From the NCBI RefSeq assembly GCF_900155395.1, contig NZ_LT699726.1, positions 124,001 through 188,000 of the forward strand: 64,000 bases of DNA. The letters run 5' to 3'. Positions within the stretch are counted from its first letter, which is position 1; the number at the start of each line of letters is the position of its first letter. Below the pieces are notes generated by a model. The model had not been told where the DNA came from. It ran no database searches and worked only from the letters and a program-made list of their open reading frames with translations. This stretch comes from Merdibacter massiliensis (GTDB taxonomy: Bacteria > Bacillota_I > Bacilli_A > Erysipelotrichales > Erysipelotrichaceae). Position numbers and translations under genes: made by a program. This document shows positions 53,325 through 62,331 of this stretch, one piece after another.

Positions 53325-53894
53325 TTATGATTCTTCGATTTTTCTTTCTTCAATGCTTTCAAAATTTTTTAACCTGCTGCGATTTAAGACAACCATGATA
53401 CATGGAATCAGAATTAACTGAAGTATAACACCGATAATGGCATCGATGAATGCACTTGTCAAGAAAATCTGCCAAGTAAATACACCTCCAGACAATCCTA
53501 ATTGGATATACTGTACGATGCCCCATACAATACGTCCAGCCAGCATCGCACTTATCAAGCAACGATACAATGCACGAACACAGTGCCATTTGGATATACT
53601 ATATAAAAAGCCGGATACAGCTCCATATGTCATCAATTCAAATGCCATGGCAGTTGCAGATGGGAAAAAAACAGGCATTCCAAATAAAGCTGAACGAAGC
53701 AGAGGCAATATGAAACCGACAAGGCCGCCATATTTCCATCCACAAATCAGCCCGCACAGGAACACGGGAATGTGCATTGGCAATAATTTGCTTCCAATCT
53801 GCGGGATTTGCCCTGTAAAAAAAGGAAGTATCAGTCCCAATGCCAGAAACATTGCAGCGACTGTTATTTTTTTTAATGATTGATCCATATTCAC
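53325..53894 (-). CDS. ECF transporter S component (substrate unknown)
   Basis: A 189-residue membrane protein with about six helices, of the ECF S-component type (PF12822-like). It starts with a short basic N terminus, then ITVAAMFLALGLILPFF, then LPMHIPVFLCGLICGWKYGG and FPSATAMAFELMTYG, typical of unnamed S components. It would bind a vitamin or similar compound and share EcfA/EcfT coded elsewhere. No riboswitch is seen upstream, so the ligand is not known. It follows the CMD gene by 8 bases. Confidence 0.8.
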   Translation of the reverse strand: MNMDQSLKKITVAAMFLALGLILPFFTGQIPQIGSKLLPMHIPVFLCGLICGWKYGGLVGFILPLLRSALFGMPVFFPSATAMAFELMTYGAVSGFLYSISKWHCVRALYRCLISAMLAGRIVWGIVQYIQLGLSGGVFTWQIFLTSAFIDAIIGVILQLILIPCIMVVLNRSRLKNFESIEERKIEES

Positions 53895-53902
53895 TTTCCT
53901 TT

Positions 53903-54661
53903 CTATTTATTGTTTTTTACAGCTTCCTCAATACAACGCAATGCATTTAAGCTTCTAGGATAACCTATGTAAGGCAAACACTGCGATACGATCTGAATCA
54001 GAAAATCTTTATCGTTTCCAATCTTCATATTTGCAGCAGCATGAGAAATCAACTGCGGTTCACACCCGCCTTGTGCAAACAAGAAACAAAAAGTAATCAT
54101 TTCTCTTTGTTTATAATCTAATCCTTTTCTTGTATAATAATCACCAAAACAATTTGCTGAAAGCCAACGATTGATATGTCTTGTTTCTTTTGGCCCGCTT
54201 TCAGAAAAACCGCGCATAGACTCGCCAAATATGTCCACTTGTGCTTGTTCTCCCTTTTGCAGACGATCTTCTAATGTCGTTGTTGCTTGTCCTTCTAATG
54301 GAAGCTGTACGCCATGTTTCAAAAAAATAGTATTTGCTGTGCGCAAAAAAGGCAGCACTCTTCCATATCCCAAATATGCAACGGCTTGATAAATGATTTC
54401 CTTTAATTCAATAGGAGTCACACCTATATTATAAGCACCTTCCGCCATTACTGCAAAAGTATCTACTGCCTGTGAACCTATCAATGTTGCCAAAACAGCC
54501 ATCATATGCGTTTTATCATCCAATGAACTTTCTTTCAAAACCTCATCAAATGCAAAATTCTCAAACCTTTCAATAAATTCTGTATCATACTCCATAAATG
54601 TGGAATGATGATCGGATAATAATTTTTCATGTACCTTTTTAGCATTTTCTGTTAAAGCCAT
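53903..54661 (-). CDS. Carboxymuconolactone decarboxylase-family protein
   Basis: A 252-residue protein made of two CMD/AhpD-like helical domains. The first (residues about 40-115) has YNIGVTPIELKEIIYQ but no cysteine. The second (about 150-235) has FLFAQGGCEPQLISHAA with one Cys and a His. The CXXC pair of AhpD peroxidases is absent, so redox activity is uncertain. It sits between a DUF362 gene and an ECF S component, all close together and leftward. Function unknown. Confidence 0.82.
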   Translation of the reverse strand: MALTENAKKVHEKLLSDHHSTFMEYDTEFIERFENFAFDEVLKESSLDDKTHMMAVLATLIGSQAVDTFAVMAEGAYNIGVTPIELKEIIYQAVAYLGYGRVLPFLRTANTIFLKHGVQLPLEGQATTTLEDRLQKGEQAQVDIFGESMRGFSESGPKETRHINRWLSANCFGDYYTRKGLDYKQREMITFCFLFAQGGCEPQLISHAAANMKIGNDKDFLIQIVSQCLPYIGYPRSLNALRCIEEAVKNNK

Positions 54662-54672
54662 TTCCCTATCTC

Positions 54673-55563
54673 CTAATCTTTATCTAATGACACAATTTGA
54701 TATGCACGATTTCCTAACCCATGCAATGCAGCCGCTTCTACAGTATGGATACCATGTCTAGAATCCATTCGTTCGATCAAAGCTGCTTTCCCTGGATCAT
54801 CGCTGTTTTTCACTGCGTCATAACAAGCTTGATCCAATGCAACAGGATCCGTTGATGCAAAAATACCTAAGTCTGCCATTTCTGGTTCTGCTGGATGCGA
54901 ATCACAATCACAATCTACACTTAAGCGATTGGCCACATTGATATACAACATATTCTTTGCCCCTTTCGCATGGATGACTGCTTTACATGCATCGGCCATC
55001 GATTCCAGAAAATCATCTTGTTTCGGCAGATTATCCCATAATTTGCCAGCATCTGTTGTAAATCCTGCCGTATGGATATTGGCTTTTCCACTAGTAGAAG
55101 CAATTCCAATACTGATATTTTTTAAGGCACCTCCAAAACCTCCCATAGCATGGCCTTTAAAATGGGAAAGAACCAAAATAGAATCATAATTAGCAAAATG
55201 TTCACCAACAATATCTTTTGTAAGATGAAAACCGTTTTTGATTGGTAATTCAATCTCTCCAAATTCATCCATGATACCACAAGGAGCCATAGCTTTAAAA
55301 CCATGATCTTCAATTGCCTTCCAATGTAACTTTGGATCTTGCCGCTGGCCTCCATAAGCAGTACAACATTCAATGATCGTTCCATTTAATTGATGAACCA
55401 AATTACCAATCAATTCCGGATGCAGATAATTATGTCCGCATGGTTCCCCAGTAGAAATTTTAATTCCAATATTTCCGTGAAGCTCTCTTCCTAATGCTTG
55501 ATAGATTGCAATCAAGCTTTTTGAATCAATTTCTTTTGTAAAATAAACGATCGAGTTTTGCAT
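54673..55563 (-). CDS. DUF362 domain-containing protein
   Basis: A 296-residue DUF362 protein. The usual motifs are LSHFKGHAMGGFGGALKNIS and GIASTSGKANIH, then FASTDPVALDQACYDAV near the C terminus. Many DUF362 proteins have an added ferredoxin domain; none is seen here, though single cysteines occur (CDCDSHPAEP). Function is unknown; an iron-sulfur or redox role is often guessed. It leads the three-gene unit with the CMD protein and ECF S component. Confidence 0.82.
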   Translation of the reverse strand: MQNSIVYFTKEIDSKSLIAIYQALGRELHGNIGIKISTGEPCGHNYLHPELIGNLVHQLNGTIIECCTAYGGQRQDPKLHWKAIEDHGFKAMAPCGIMDEFGEIELPIKNGFHLTKDIVGEHFANYDSILVLSHFKGHAMGGFGGALKNISIGIASTSGKANIHTAGFTTDAGKLWDNLPKQDDFLESMADACKAVIHAKGAKNMLYINVANRLSVDCDCDSHPAEPEMADLGIFASTDPVALDQACYDAVKNSDDPGKAALIERMDSRHGIHTVEAAALHGLGNRAYQIVSLDKD

Positions 55564-55670
55564 AATATGTATCTCTCCTTTATCCTAACTGTATTCTACA
55601 CCTTTGCTAATACATGCGTAAAATATAAAATAAGAATCATAAACTATAACAAAAACGTATGGTAATGCAT

Positions 55671-55694
55671 AAAAAAAGACTTTTTTTAGTCTTT
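55671..55694 (-). terminator. Intrinsic terminator of the chromate transporter pair
   Basis: AAAGACT / AGTCTTT stem with a 6-base loop, followed leftward by T7. Confidence 0.75.
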
Positions 55695-55719
55695 CTAACT
55701 TTTCTATAAATTTTATCTT

Positions 55720-56286
55720 TTAAAAAAGCAACAACAATAAAATACCTGCAACTCCTGCACCTATCATTACGATGATTGGGTCTATTTTCCATTTTCGCAA
55801 TATATATACTGCAATAATAAAAATAATAACAGGGATCACTTGAATATGGCTCATATCTGCAGGAATCTCTCTTGTACCATAAAAAGACAATACCATTAGA
55901 GATAAACAAGCAGAAGCAATCATTGCAACGACTGTTGGACGTAACGCTGCTAATACACCTTGCACCATAGATAATCCACGATAACGATAATAAACGAATG
56001 CAAGTGTCATAACAATGATACAGGAAGGTAAAATACAACCAATGGTAGCAACGATGGCTCCCAATATTCCAGCAGTTTGAATACCGACAAATGTTGCTGA
56101 ATTGATTGCAATTGGTCCGGGAGTCATTTGTGAAATTGTCATGATATCTGCAAATTGTGTCATGGTCAGCCAGGAATGAAGATCGACAACTTGATGTTGA
56201 ATCAACGGCATAGTAGCATATCCCCCGCCAATACTAAATAATCCTATTTGAAAAAAGCTCCATAATAATTCAAGATATAACATCAT
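55720..56286 (-). CDS. Chromate transporter (CHR) half-protein, second subunit
   Basis: A 188-residue single CHR domain with about six membrane helices. Motifs: FSIGGGYATMPLIQHQVVD, TISQMTPGPIAINSATFVG. Short CHR proteins work as pairs of opposite topology, matching the gene just upstream, with a 4-base overlap. The family exports chromate by exchange, but in gut anaerobes the real substrate may differ. Control by the divergent LysR gene is likely. Confidence 0.88.
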   Translation of the reverse strand: MMLYLELLWSFFQIGLFSIGGGYATMPLIQHQVVDLHSWLTMTQFADIMTISQMTPGPIAINSATFVGIQTAGILGAIVATIGCILPSCIIVMTLAFVYYRYRGLSMVQGVLAALRPTVVAMIASACLSLMVLSFYGTREIPADMSHIQVIPVIIFIIAVYILRKWKIDPIIVMIGAGVAGILLLLLF

Positions 56287-56837
56287 TTCAACCCTCTTTT
56301 TTGATTACGATACGTTCGATAAGCTCCGATGCCGCCGCAAATCAGAATAACTGCTATCACATTCGCATTTAAAAAATAGACTGCGATGAAAGAAGCAATC
56401 AGGATACAGATTGAAAGTTTATTTTTATCAACAACGACATCTTTTCCCATTGTCAAAACAACATCAAAAATAACGGCGGCTACTCCTGCAAGCATACCTG
56501 TCATTGCCATATTCACAAATAGATTATCTCGAAACGCTACATAAAAGAATGAAATGATCGAAATAATGATCAAAGGAGGCAATACCGTCCCCAACACAGT
56601 AATCAAAGCTCCTTTCCATCCGGCTACTCGATACCCGACCAGAATAGAAGCATTCACAGCAATCGCTCCTGGAGAAGATTGGGCAATAGAAGTAAGATCT
56701 AACATTTCTTGTTCCTCGATCCAATGTAAATCTTCTACAAATTTTTTTCTCATTAATGGAATGATGACAAATCCTCCACCAAATGTACAGGCACTTAATT
56801 GAAAGGTAGACAAAAATAATTTTTTATATGGTTTCAT
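56283..56837 (-). CDS. Chromate transporter (CHR) half-protein, first subunit
   Basis: A 184-residue single CHR domain. Motifs: TFGGGFVIIPLMRKKFVEDL, SIAQSSPGAIAVNASILVG. It pairs with the next gene to make the full two-domain transporter that other bacteria encode as one ChrA. Divergent from the LysR-type regulator, with a LysR box between. Confidence 0.88.
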   Translation of the reverse strand: MKPYKKLFLSTFQLSACTFGGGFVIIPLMRKKFVEDLHWIEEQEMLDLTSIAQSSPGAIAVNASILVGYRVAGWKGALITVLGTVLPPLIIISIISFFYVAFRDNLFVNMAMTGMLAGVAAVIFDVVLTMGKDVVVDKNKLSICILIASFIAVYFLNANVIAVILICGGIGAYRTYRNQKRGLK

Positions 56838-56890
56838 TTGTATTACTCCCCCTTTCCATTTTGTAGTATAGCACTTTTATTTCCATAAAT

Positions 56891-56911
56891 ATAATTATAT
56901 AATTTTATTAT
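56891..56911. promoter_or_regulatory. LysR-type regulator binding site
   Basis: The sequence has arms ATAAT and ATTAT separated by exactly 11 bases, the T-N11-A box in a longer dyad. It lies between the divergent CHR and LysR genes, 34 bases before the LysR start. Confidence 0.6.
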
Positions 56912-56944
56912 ATTCATAACTAAATTTATATAAAGGAGCATAGT

Positions 56945-57859
56945 ATGACCATTCGACATCTAAAGATTTTTTTAACTTTATGCAGCAATCATTTAAATAT
57001 GACCAAAACAGCAAAAGTATTGCATATGACACAACCTGCAATCAGTGTTGCAATCAAGGAATTAGAAAGATACTATGGTACTGTTTTATTCGATCGCATT
57101 GGACACCGTTTAAAAATAACACAAGCAGGATTGCAATTGAAAGAATATGCTTCTCATATCCTTTCTTTGTATGATGATATGGAAAAAAGCATGTATCACT
57201 GGGATGCATCAGGATTGCTGCGCATTGGAGCAAGCATTACGATTGGTTCCCAATTTCTTCCATATTACATAAAAACATTTACAAAACAAAATCCTAGTAC
57301 AAAAGTAAAAGTATTAGTGAGTTCTTCAGATCAATTAGAAAATAAAATAGCAGATAATGAATTAGATTTTGCATTGATTGAAGGCTATGTACATCACTCT
57401 GAATTTATTGCAAAACCTTATATGGAAGATGAACTCATCGTTATTGCTCCTGGCGACAGTCCTTATAAACCGGGACAAGAAATCTCTATTCAGGAATTTC
57501 GTCAACAAAAATTCTTATTAAGAGAACATGGAAGTGGTACAAGAGAAACTTTTGACAATGTTATCCATGCTGCCGGCTTTTCTATTGAGCCCATATGGGA
57601 AGCAATGAGCACGACGGCTTTGGTCAATGCAGTCATCAACGGTTTAGGAATCTCTGTACTGCCTTACCGTATGATCATCAATCCTATTCAGCGAGGTCTT
57701 ATCATTCCCATTCAAGTCCAAGGATTAGAATTTAAACGAAAATTTCAGATCATTTATCATAAAGATAAATTTATGACCTCATCTGCACTATCCTTTATTC
57801 AATTATGCCGTGATTATGAAACGAACTATCCTTTACCTGTTTATAATGGATTATATTAA
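56945..57859 (+). CDS. LysR-family transcriptional regulator
   Basis: A 304-residue regulator. Residues 1-60 are the winged helix-turn-helix (MTIRHLKIFLTLCSNHLNMT, then AKVLHMTQPAISVAIKELE). The remainder is a periplasmic-binding-protein-like effector domain, with EHGSGTRETFDNVI typical of CysB/CysL-like members. It is divergent from the chromate transporter pair and most likely controls it. The resemblance to CysL types suggests an anion or sulfur-related effector; that is inference. Confidence 0.9.
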   Translation: MTIRHLKIFLTLCSNHLNMTKTAKVLHMTQPAISVAIKELERYYGTVLFDRIGHRLKITQAGLQLKEYASHILSLYDDMEKSMYHWDASGLLRIGASITIGSQFLPYYIKTFTKQNPSTKVKVLVSSSDQLENKIADNELDFALIEGYVHHSEFIAKPYMEDELIVIAPGDSPYKPGQEISIQEFRQQKFLLREHGSGTRETFDNVIHAAGFSIEPIWEAMSTTALVNAVINGLGISVLPYRMIINPIQRGLIIPIQVQGLEFKRKFQIIYHKDKFMTSSALSFIQLCRDYETNYPLPVYNGLY

Positions 57860-57886
57860 AATGGTTGATCAAATGATCAACCATTG
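57860..57886. terminator. Terminator between the LysR and HD-domain genes
   Basis: A perfect 11-bp stem AATGGTTGATC / GATCAACCATT with a 4-base loop, placed between convergent genes. The T tracts are weak. Confidence 0.6.
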
Positions 57887-58413
57887 TTCAGCTCAGCAGC
57901 ATTTCTAGCATACTCTTCAATTTGATATAAAGGAAATAAGATCCATTGTTGCAGCATTTTTTTTGATTTTCTTCGATAAGCAATCGTTTCAATAATAGAA
58001 ATATACGTATCTGCCATATTTACGATCCATGCTTCTTTACAAACTGGCGGAATAATTGTCAAAGGCCACATATGTTTTCGTATGATTTCTTTTTCTATTT
58101 TTGTCAATTGAAAATCTCTCTTTGCATTGTGTAAAGCAAAATTTGCATGTCGAAAACCATGCCACCGATGCCACTTTTCTTTTTCATGCCAATCATACAA
58201 ATAATAATCATGTAACAATGCACCACGTATCAATTCTATCTTTCGATATTTTAATCTTAACTTTTGTGCTATTTGATAACTATAATATGCGACAAGCAAA
58301 CAATGTTCATAAGTAGAGATATTTCCATGTTGAATATATTGTTTCATTTGTAAAAATCGCTTATCTTGAGCATAAATAGATAATTGATCAAATAATTCCT
58401 GATCTTTTTCCAT
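57877..58413 (-). CDS. HD-domain phosphohydrolase
   Basis: A 178-residue HD-superfamily protein. The metal ligands are a His in TYEHCLLVAYYS, the HD pair in GALLHDYYLYDW, further His in WHGFRHANFA and RKHMWPL, and Asp in NMADTYIS. This is the build of small Firmicute HD proteins that hydrolyse nucleotides or phosphomonoesters. The exact substrate is unknown. It is a single gene convergent with the LysR gene. Confidence 0.82.
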   Translation of the reverse strand: MEKDQELFDQLSIYAQDKRFLQMKQYIQHGNISTYEHCLLVAYYSYQIAQKLRLKYRKIELIRGALLHDYYLYDWHEKEKWHRWHGFRHANFALHNAKRDFQLTKIEKEIIRKHMWPLTIIPPVCKEAWIVNMADTYISIIETIAYRRKSKKMLQQWILFPLYQIEEYARNAAELNNG

Positions 58414-58466
58414 GTTTTTATCATCTCTTTCGCATACTAGTATAGCATGGTTTCAATAAATTGATA

Positions 58467-59291
58467 CTATGTACGATTCAGATCTTTCATCATCTGAATC
58501 ACTTCAGCCACATTCTTTACGATATATTTTGCACTTTTCTTTGCATTTATGCTACCATGTTCAACACAACAACTATTTGATATAAATTGAAACATTTCAA
58601 TGTCATTGTCTGAATCTCCTACTACCCAGCATTGTTCCATGGCAATATGGTTCATCTCCATGTACCGTTGAATACCAACAGCTTTATTAATAGCTTTCGG
58701 CAAACATTCAATGATAGCCGGGCTGGAAAATAGGAAATCATATCGATCTCCATATTTTTTCATTAAGTATTGATATACCTGCTTTGGTTTGCTTAAACGT
58801 TGAACATAAAATAATATTTTAGGAACTTGTAAATCATCATCCAGTTGAAACAAAGGTTCGTCATTTTGGATCCCATACGGCTGATCATGCAATTGATGTC
58901 TTCTTAAACGGCCTATGTAATCTTCTTTCAGCGGTTCTTTCATATAATAATTTCCATCAAAATGCAAAGTTCCCATGCTTGTATCAGGAAATTGTTTTGC
59001 GATATCTTGTGTGATCAGCTGGTAATCTTTGATTGGCAATCCTGCTAATTGTTTTTTATTTCCATTTATCAATAACATTGCGCCATTCAATGCTACCATG
59101 TCTACATTATAATGGAGCTTTTTTTCTATAAATTCAGCAGCATTACATGCCCTGCCGCTTGCAATTACTAATTCAATATGCATTTGTGGCAATTTTTCTA
59201 ACATGGACAAATCTTCTTTATTGATATCATAACTGCCATCACTTTGATCAAATAACAATGTTCGATCTAAATCACAAAATAAATATTTCAT
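58467..59291 (-). CDS. HAD-family (Cof-type) phosphatase
   Basis: A 274-residue HAD hydrolase of the IIB (Cof) class. Motif I CDLDRTLLFDQ has the nucleophile Asp, motif II is VIASGRACNAA, and motif IV is VVGDSDNDIEMFQ. The cap is the alpha/beta C2 type. These enzymes remove phosphate from sugars or cofactors. It follows the AEC transporter by 9 bases and so belongs to the EIIA-AEC-HAD unit; a sugar phosphate is a plausible substrate. Confidence 0.88.
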   Translation of the reverse strand: MKYLFCDLDRTLLFDQSDGSYDINKEDLSMLEKLPQMHIELVIASGRACNAAEFIEKKLHYNVDMVALNGAMLLINGNKKQLAGLPIKDYQLITQDIAKQFPDTSMGTLHFDGNYYMKEPLKEDYIGRLRRHQLHDQPYGIQNDEPLFQLDDDLQVPKILFYVQRLSKPKQVYQYLMKKYGDRYDFLFSSPAIIECLPKAINKAVGIQRYMEMNHIAMEQCWVVGDSDNDIEMFQFISNSCCVEHGSINAKKSAKYIVKNVAEVIQMMKDLNRT

Positions 59292-59300
59292 ATCCTCTCC

Positions 59301-60221
59301 TTATAATAAAATACCCAGCATGACAGGAATGGTGATAACAGACAATAGTGTGGTCAAGAATACACCGGCAGAAGCTAATCCATCATTTGCTTTATACTCT
59401 TTTGCCAATACTACGATCATTGATCCAGCAGGCAGTGCTCCCGATATAACCAATAATTCTCTATTAAACGAAGAAATAGGCAATGGCAAAGTAATGACAG
59501 CAATAAGAATAGGTAATAAAATCAAGCGAAGAACAACTACCGTATTAATTGCTTTGCATTTTAATACATTTTTCCATGAGGCATGGGCTAAGGAAACTCC
59601 AATAACGATCATGCTTAAAGGTACACAGGCATCTCCTAATATACTGAAGAAATCTGCAACTTGTGCTGGAATGGGGATATTTCCAAAATAAATGATCAAA
59701 GCAACGATTGAACTGATCGTACCAATGGAAAAAATATCTTTCATGGTCATCTTCTGGTGCGTTCCTTTTTGCAATAAAGATCGACCATAAGTAAAGATCA
59801 GAATATTAAAAGGAAGATGCATCAATGAAAAAACAAAGACAGCAAAATCTCCATACAATGCACGCAAAATAGGATATCCTACAAATGCAGTATTCGAAAA
59901 AATCAAGATCATCTTACAGATAGATATTTCTTCTTTTGAAGATTTGCTTTTTAAATAAATTACAATGGCAATCAATACCAACAATATATATAATATGATT
60001 CCACAAATGATGGCTTCAATTACAACATCTCCTTCACCTTGTAATCCTCCTGCACAAACAGAACTGATGATCAAAGCTGGATTGAAGACATGAACTACCA
60101 ATGTAGACAACACACTGCTTCCTTTTTCATCTAATAAATGCAACTTGGTTAATAACAGTCCAAGCAAGATCAAACCACTCAGCTCTGCCATTACCCCAAG
60201 CAGCACTACCACATCGATCAT
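59301..60221 (-). CDS. AEC-family transporter (auxin efflux carrier type)
   Basis: A 306-residue membrane protein with ten helices in two halves, of the AEC family that moves organic acids and similar anions. Typical pieces are VHVFNPALIISSV (Asn-Pro in the first half), NTAFVGYPILRALYG, and GALPAGSMIVVLAKEY in the second half. It overlaps the PTS EIIA gene by 4 bases, an unusual partner for a non-PTS carrier. Confidence 0.87.
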   Translation of the reverse strand: MIDVVVLLGVMAELSGLILLGLLLTKLHLLDEKGSSVLSTLVVHVFNPALIISSVCAGGLQGEGDVVIEAIICGIILYILLVLIAIVIYLKSKSSKEEISICKMILIFSNTAFVGYPILRALYGDFAVFVFSLMHLPFNILIFTYGRSLLQKGTHQKMTMKDIFSIGTISSIVALIIYFGNIPIPAQVADFFSILGDACVPLSMIVIGVSLAHASWKNVLKCKAINTVVVLRLILLPILIAVITLPLPISSFNRELLVISGALPAGSMIVVLAKEYKANDGLASAGVFLTTLLSVITIPVMLGILL

Positions 60222-60691
60222 TGATAAGTCAGGATATCATTCTCAGCAGCTTTTACTTCTCCTTCCGATATTATTTTGACATCCTTTGCTTTACCTTGTG
60301 AAGTTATGACACACATCGTAGTCGTATCATAATTCATATCTTTTAGTTTTGCCATATCATATGTAACCAAAGTATCTCCACAAGATACTTTATCCCCTTT
60401 TTTCACTTTGCAATCAAAGATACTTTCTTTTAGATTCACAGTATCCAATCCTATATGAATCAGTATTTCCATTTGATTGTCCATCGTAATTCCAATGGCA
60501 TGGTAAGTTGGTTCAAATACAACTGTGATCTTTCCATCACAAGGAGATACAACTATTCCATTTTTTGGTTGAATAGCTACACCATCTCCCATCATTTTTT
60601 TTGAAAATACATCATCATTTACTTTTTCAATTGAAAGCAATTGTCCATCTGCAAAAGCTTTTAAACTATGTGTTTTCTTTTTAAAAAACAT
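60218..60691 (-). CDS. PTS glucose-type EIIA protein
   Basis: A 157-residue stand-alone EIIA of the glucose family (PF00358). The two active-site His are in YHAIGI and ILIHIGLDTVNL, the latter the phosphorylated one. VVSPCDGKITVVFEP opens the domain. It would pass phosphate from HPr to an EIIB, perhaps the EIIBC now truncated at 62332-63189. Divergent from the RpiR pair and first in the EIIA-AEC-HAD unit. Confidence 0.92.
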   Translation of the reverse strand: MFFKKKTHSLKAFADGQLLSIEKVNDDVFSKKMMGDGVAIQPKNGIVVSPCDGKITVVFEPTYHAIGITMDNQMEILIHIGLDTVNLKESIFDCKVKKGDKVSCGDTLVTYDMAKLKDMNYDTTTMCVITSQGKAKDVKIISEGEVKAAENDILTYQ

Positions 60692-60769
60692 AATTAACCT
60701 CCTTGTAGATTATTTTGAACTTCCTATATAATAAATAATATAGTTAATAACTAGAAAGGACTTGATCAT

Positions 60770-61549
60770 ATGCTCAATCTTCATCTTAATAATACAATAA
60801 TACAAAATTTAAGTGAAAATGAATTAACTATTTTAAAATTTGTGTATGCACATTCAGATGATGTCATCCATATGAGCATTCAAGAACTTTCCAAATCTGT
60901 CTCTTTTTCTTCTGCCACTATTCTTCGATTTTGTAAAAAAATTGGTCTTTCCGGTTTTTCCGAATTAAAATATATTATTCGAAAAGATATGGAAAATGAA
61001 TCTCAAGTACCTGATTTAGCAAAAATAAGTAATCAGATGATCAAAAACAGCATTATTACAGACATTGAAGGAACATCCAATCTGATAAAAAATGATCAAT
61101 TTATAGAAATCGTATCTTTGATCAACAGTGATTTACCTTTATTTTTATGGGCTCCTGGCGGCATCACCTCGGTAGTGGTCGATTATTTTGAAAAACTGCT
61201 ATTTGTTTGCGGCAGACAGAATGTATATAAATATGAATCAGCCCGTATGTGTGAACATGTGGTACGATCATTAAAGAAAAAAGCAATCATTTTTATCATC
61301 AGTACGAGCGGTACATATGAACCGTCTTTGCGCATTGCAAGATTAGCTCATATAAAATCCATGTATCTGATTTCCATTACTCCTTTTAATAATAATACGA
61401 TTTCCCAGCTAACTCCTTATCATTTGCATTTTTTTACCGATCAAAGAGAAAATGAAGGGGCAGATATCACTTCTCGCATTCCCATCTTTTACATACTTTC
61501 CATGTTGATTGGTTATTACGTAAAAATGAAGGAGGGAATAGATCTATGA
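60770..61549 (+). CDS. MurR/RpiR-family regulator, first of a tandem pair
   Basis: A 259-residue regulator. The N-terminal helix-turn-helix (SIQELSKSVSFSSATILRFC) is the RpiR DNA-binding type; the C-terminal part is a SIS-like sugar-phosphate domain that looks worn (FIISTSGTYEPSLRIARLA kept). It overlaps the second RpiR gene by 4 bases, so the two may act as a heteromer. Divergent from EIIA, its probable target. Confidence 0.86.
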   Translation: MLNLHLNNTIIQNLSENELTILKFVYAHSDDVIHMSIQELSKSVSFSSATILRFCKKIGLSGFSELKYIIRKDMENESQVPDLAKISNQMIKNSIITDIEGTSNLIKNDQFIEIVSLINSDLPLFLWAPGGITSVVVDYFEKLLFVCGRQNVYKYESARMCEHVVRSLKKKAIIFIISTSGTYEPSLRIARLAHIKSMYLISITPFNNNTISQLTPYHLHFFTDQRENEGADITSRIPIFYILSMLIGYYVKMKEGIDL

Positions 61550-62307
61550 TTCCATTGTTAGAAAAAGTGAAAAATATTGATTTGACCGCATCCGAAAAAT
61601 TATTATTTGATTATATTCAAGAAGATCCAAAAAGAATCATTCATCAAAACTTACAAGATATTTGTCAAAAATTATATATCTCGAATGCAACGATCGTCCG
61701 TTTTTGTCAAAAAATAGGGTATCAAGGTTTTCATGAATTTAAATTTGCCATTCGTTCACAATTAGAAGATATAACAGAAAATGATTTATCTTTAGATTCC
61801 TATTTTAATTTTCATCTCTCTCGATTCAAAGATGCGATACAGTTGATTCCTTTTGATCAATTAGAAACGATCAGCAAGATGTTTCATTCTTATTCCACGA
61901 TCTATATTTATGGATCTGCCATGAGTTCTATTCCAGCCCATTATCTATACAGTGTATTATCTTCTTTAGATTTTTCCTGCATCTATATAGAATGGCGGCA
62001 TTTGCTGCGTGGGATTGCAGAAAATACAGATGCGAATACTTTGATGTTTATGATTACTTCACACGGATACAATGAACGTTATCTTGATGTCATAGAGACT
62101 TTAAAGAATAATGGTTCAACGATCATTTATATCACAGATGAAGAAAATCATAAGATAGAAGAATTAGTTCATTACTATATCAATACCAGAGAACCTGGTC
62201 ATTATCTTCATAATGTTGATTTTAGCTTTAAGACAAAAACATTGATTTTTATCCAAATCTTGATTGATCTCATTTATAACAATACAATAAACAATAGGCA
62301 ACAGTGA
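61546..62307 (+). CDS. MurR/RpiR-family regulator, second of a tandem pair
   Basis: A 253-residue paralogue of the gene just upstream. Helix-turn-helix: DICQKLYISNATIVRFCQKI; SIS-type domain: IYIYGSAMSSIPAHY and FMITSHGYNERYLDVIETL. Tandem RpiR genes are unusual; they may read two signals or one may modulate the other. Ends in a bidirectional terminator with the PTS gene. Confidence 0.86.
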   Translation: MIPLLEKVKNIDLTASEKLLFDYIQEDPKRIIHQNLQDICQKLYISNATIVRFCQKIGYQGFHEFKFAIRSQLEDITENDLSLDSYFNFHLSRFKDAIQLIPFDQLETISKMFHSYSTIYIYGSAMSSIPAHYLYSVLSSLDFSCIYIEWRHLLRGIAENTDANTLMFMITSHGYNERYLDVIETLKNNGSTIIYITDEENHKIEELVHYYINTREPGHYLHNVDFSFKTKTLIFIQILIDLIYNNTINNRQQ

Positions 62308-62327
62308 ATGACTGCTGCCTATTTTAA
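62292..62327. terminator. Bidirectional terminator between RpiR and PTS genes
   Basis: AATAGGCA / TGCCTATT outer stem and CAGT / ACTG inner stem with one mismatch; A and T tracts at the ends, between convergent genes. Confidence 0.8.
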
Positions 62328-62331
62328 TATA

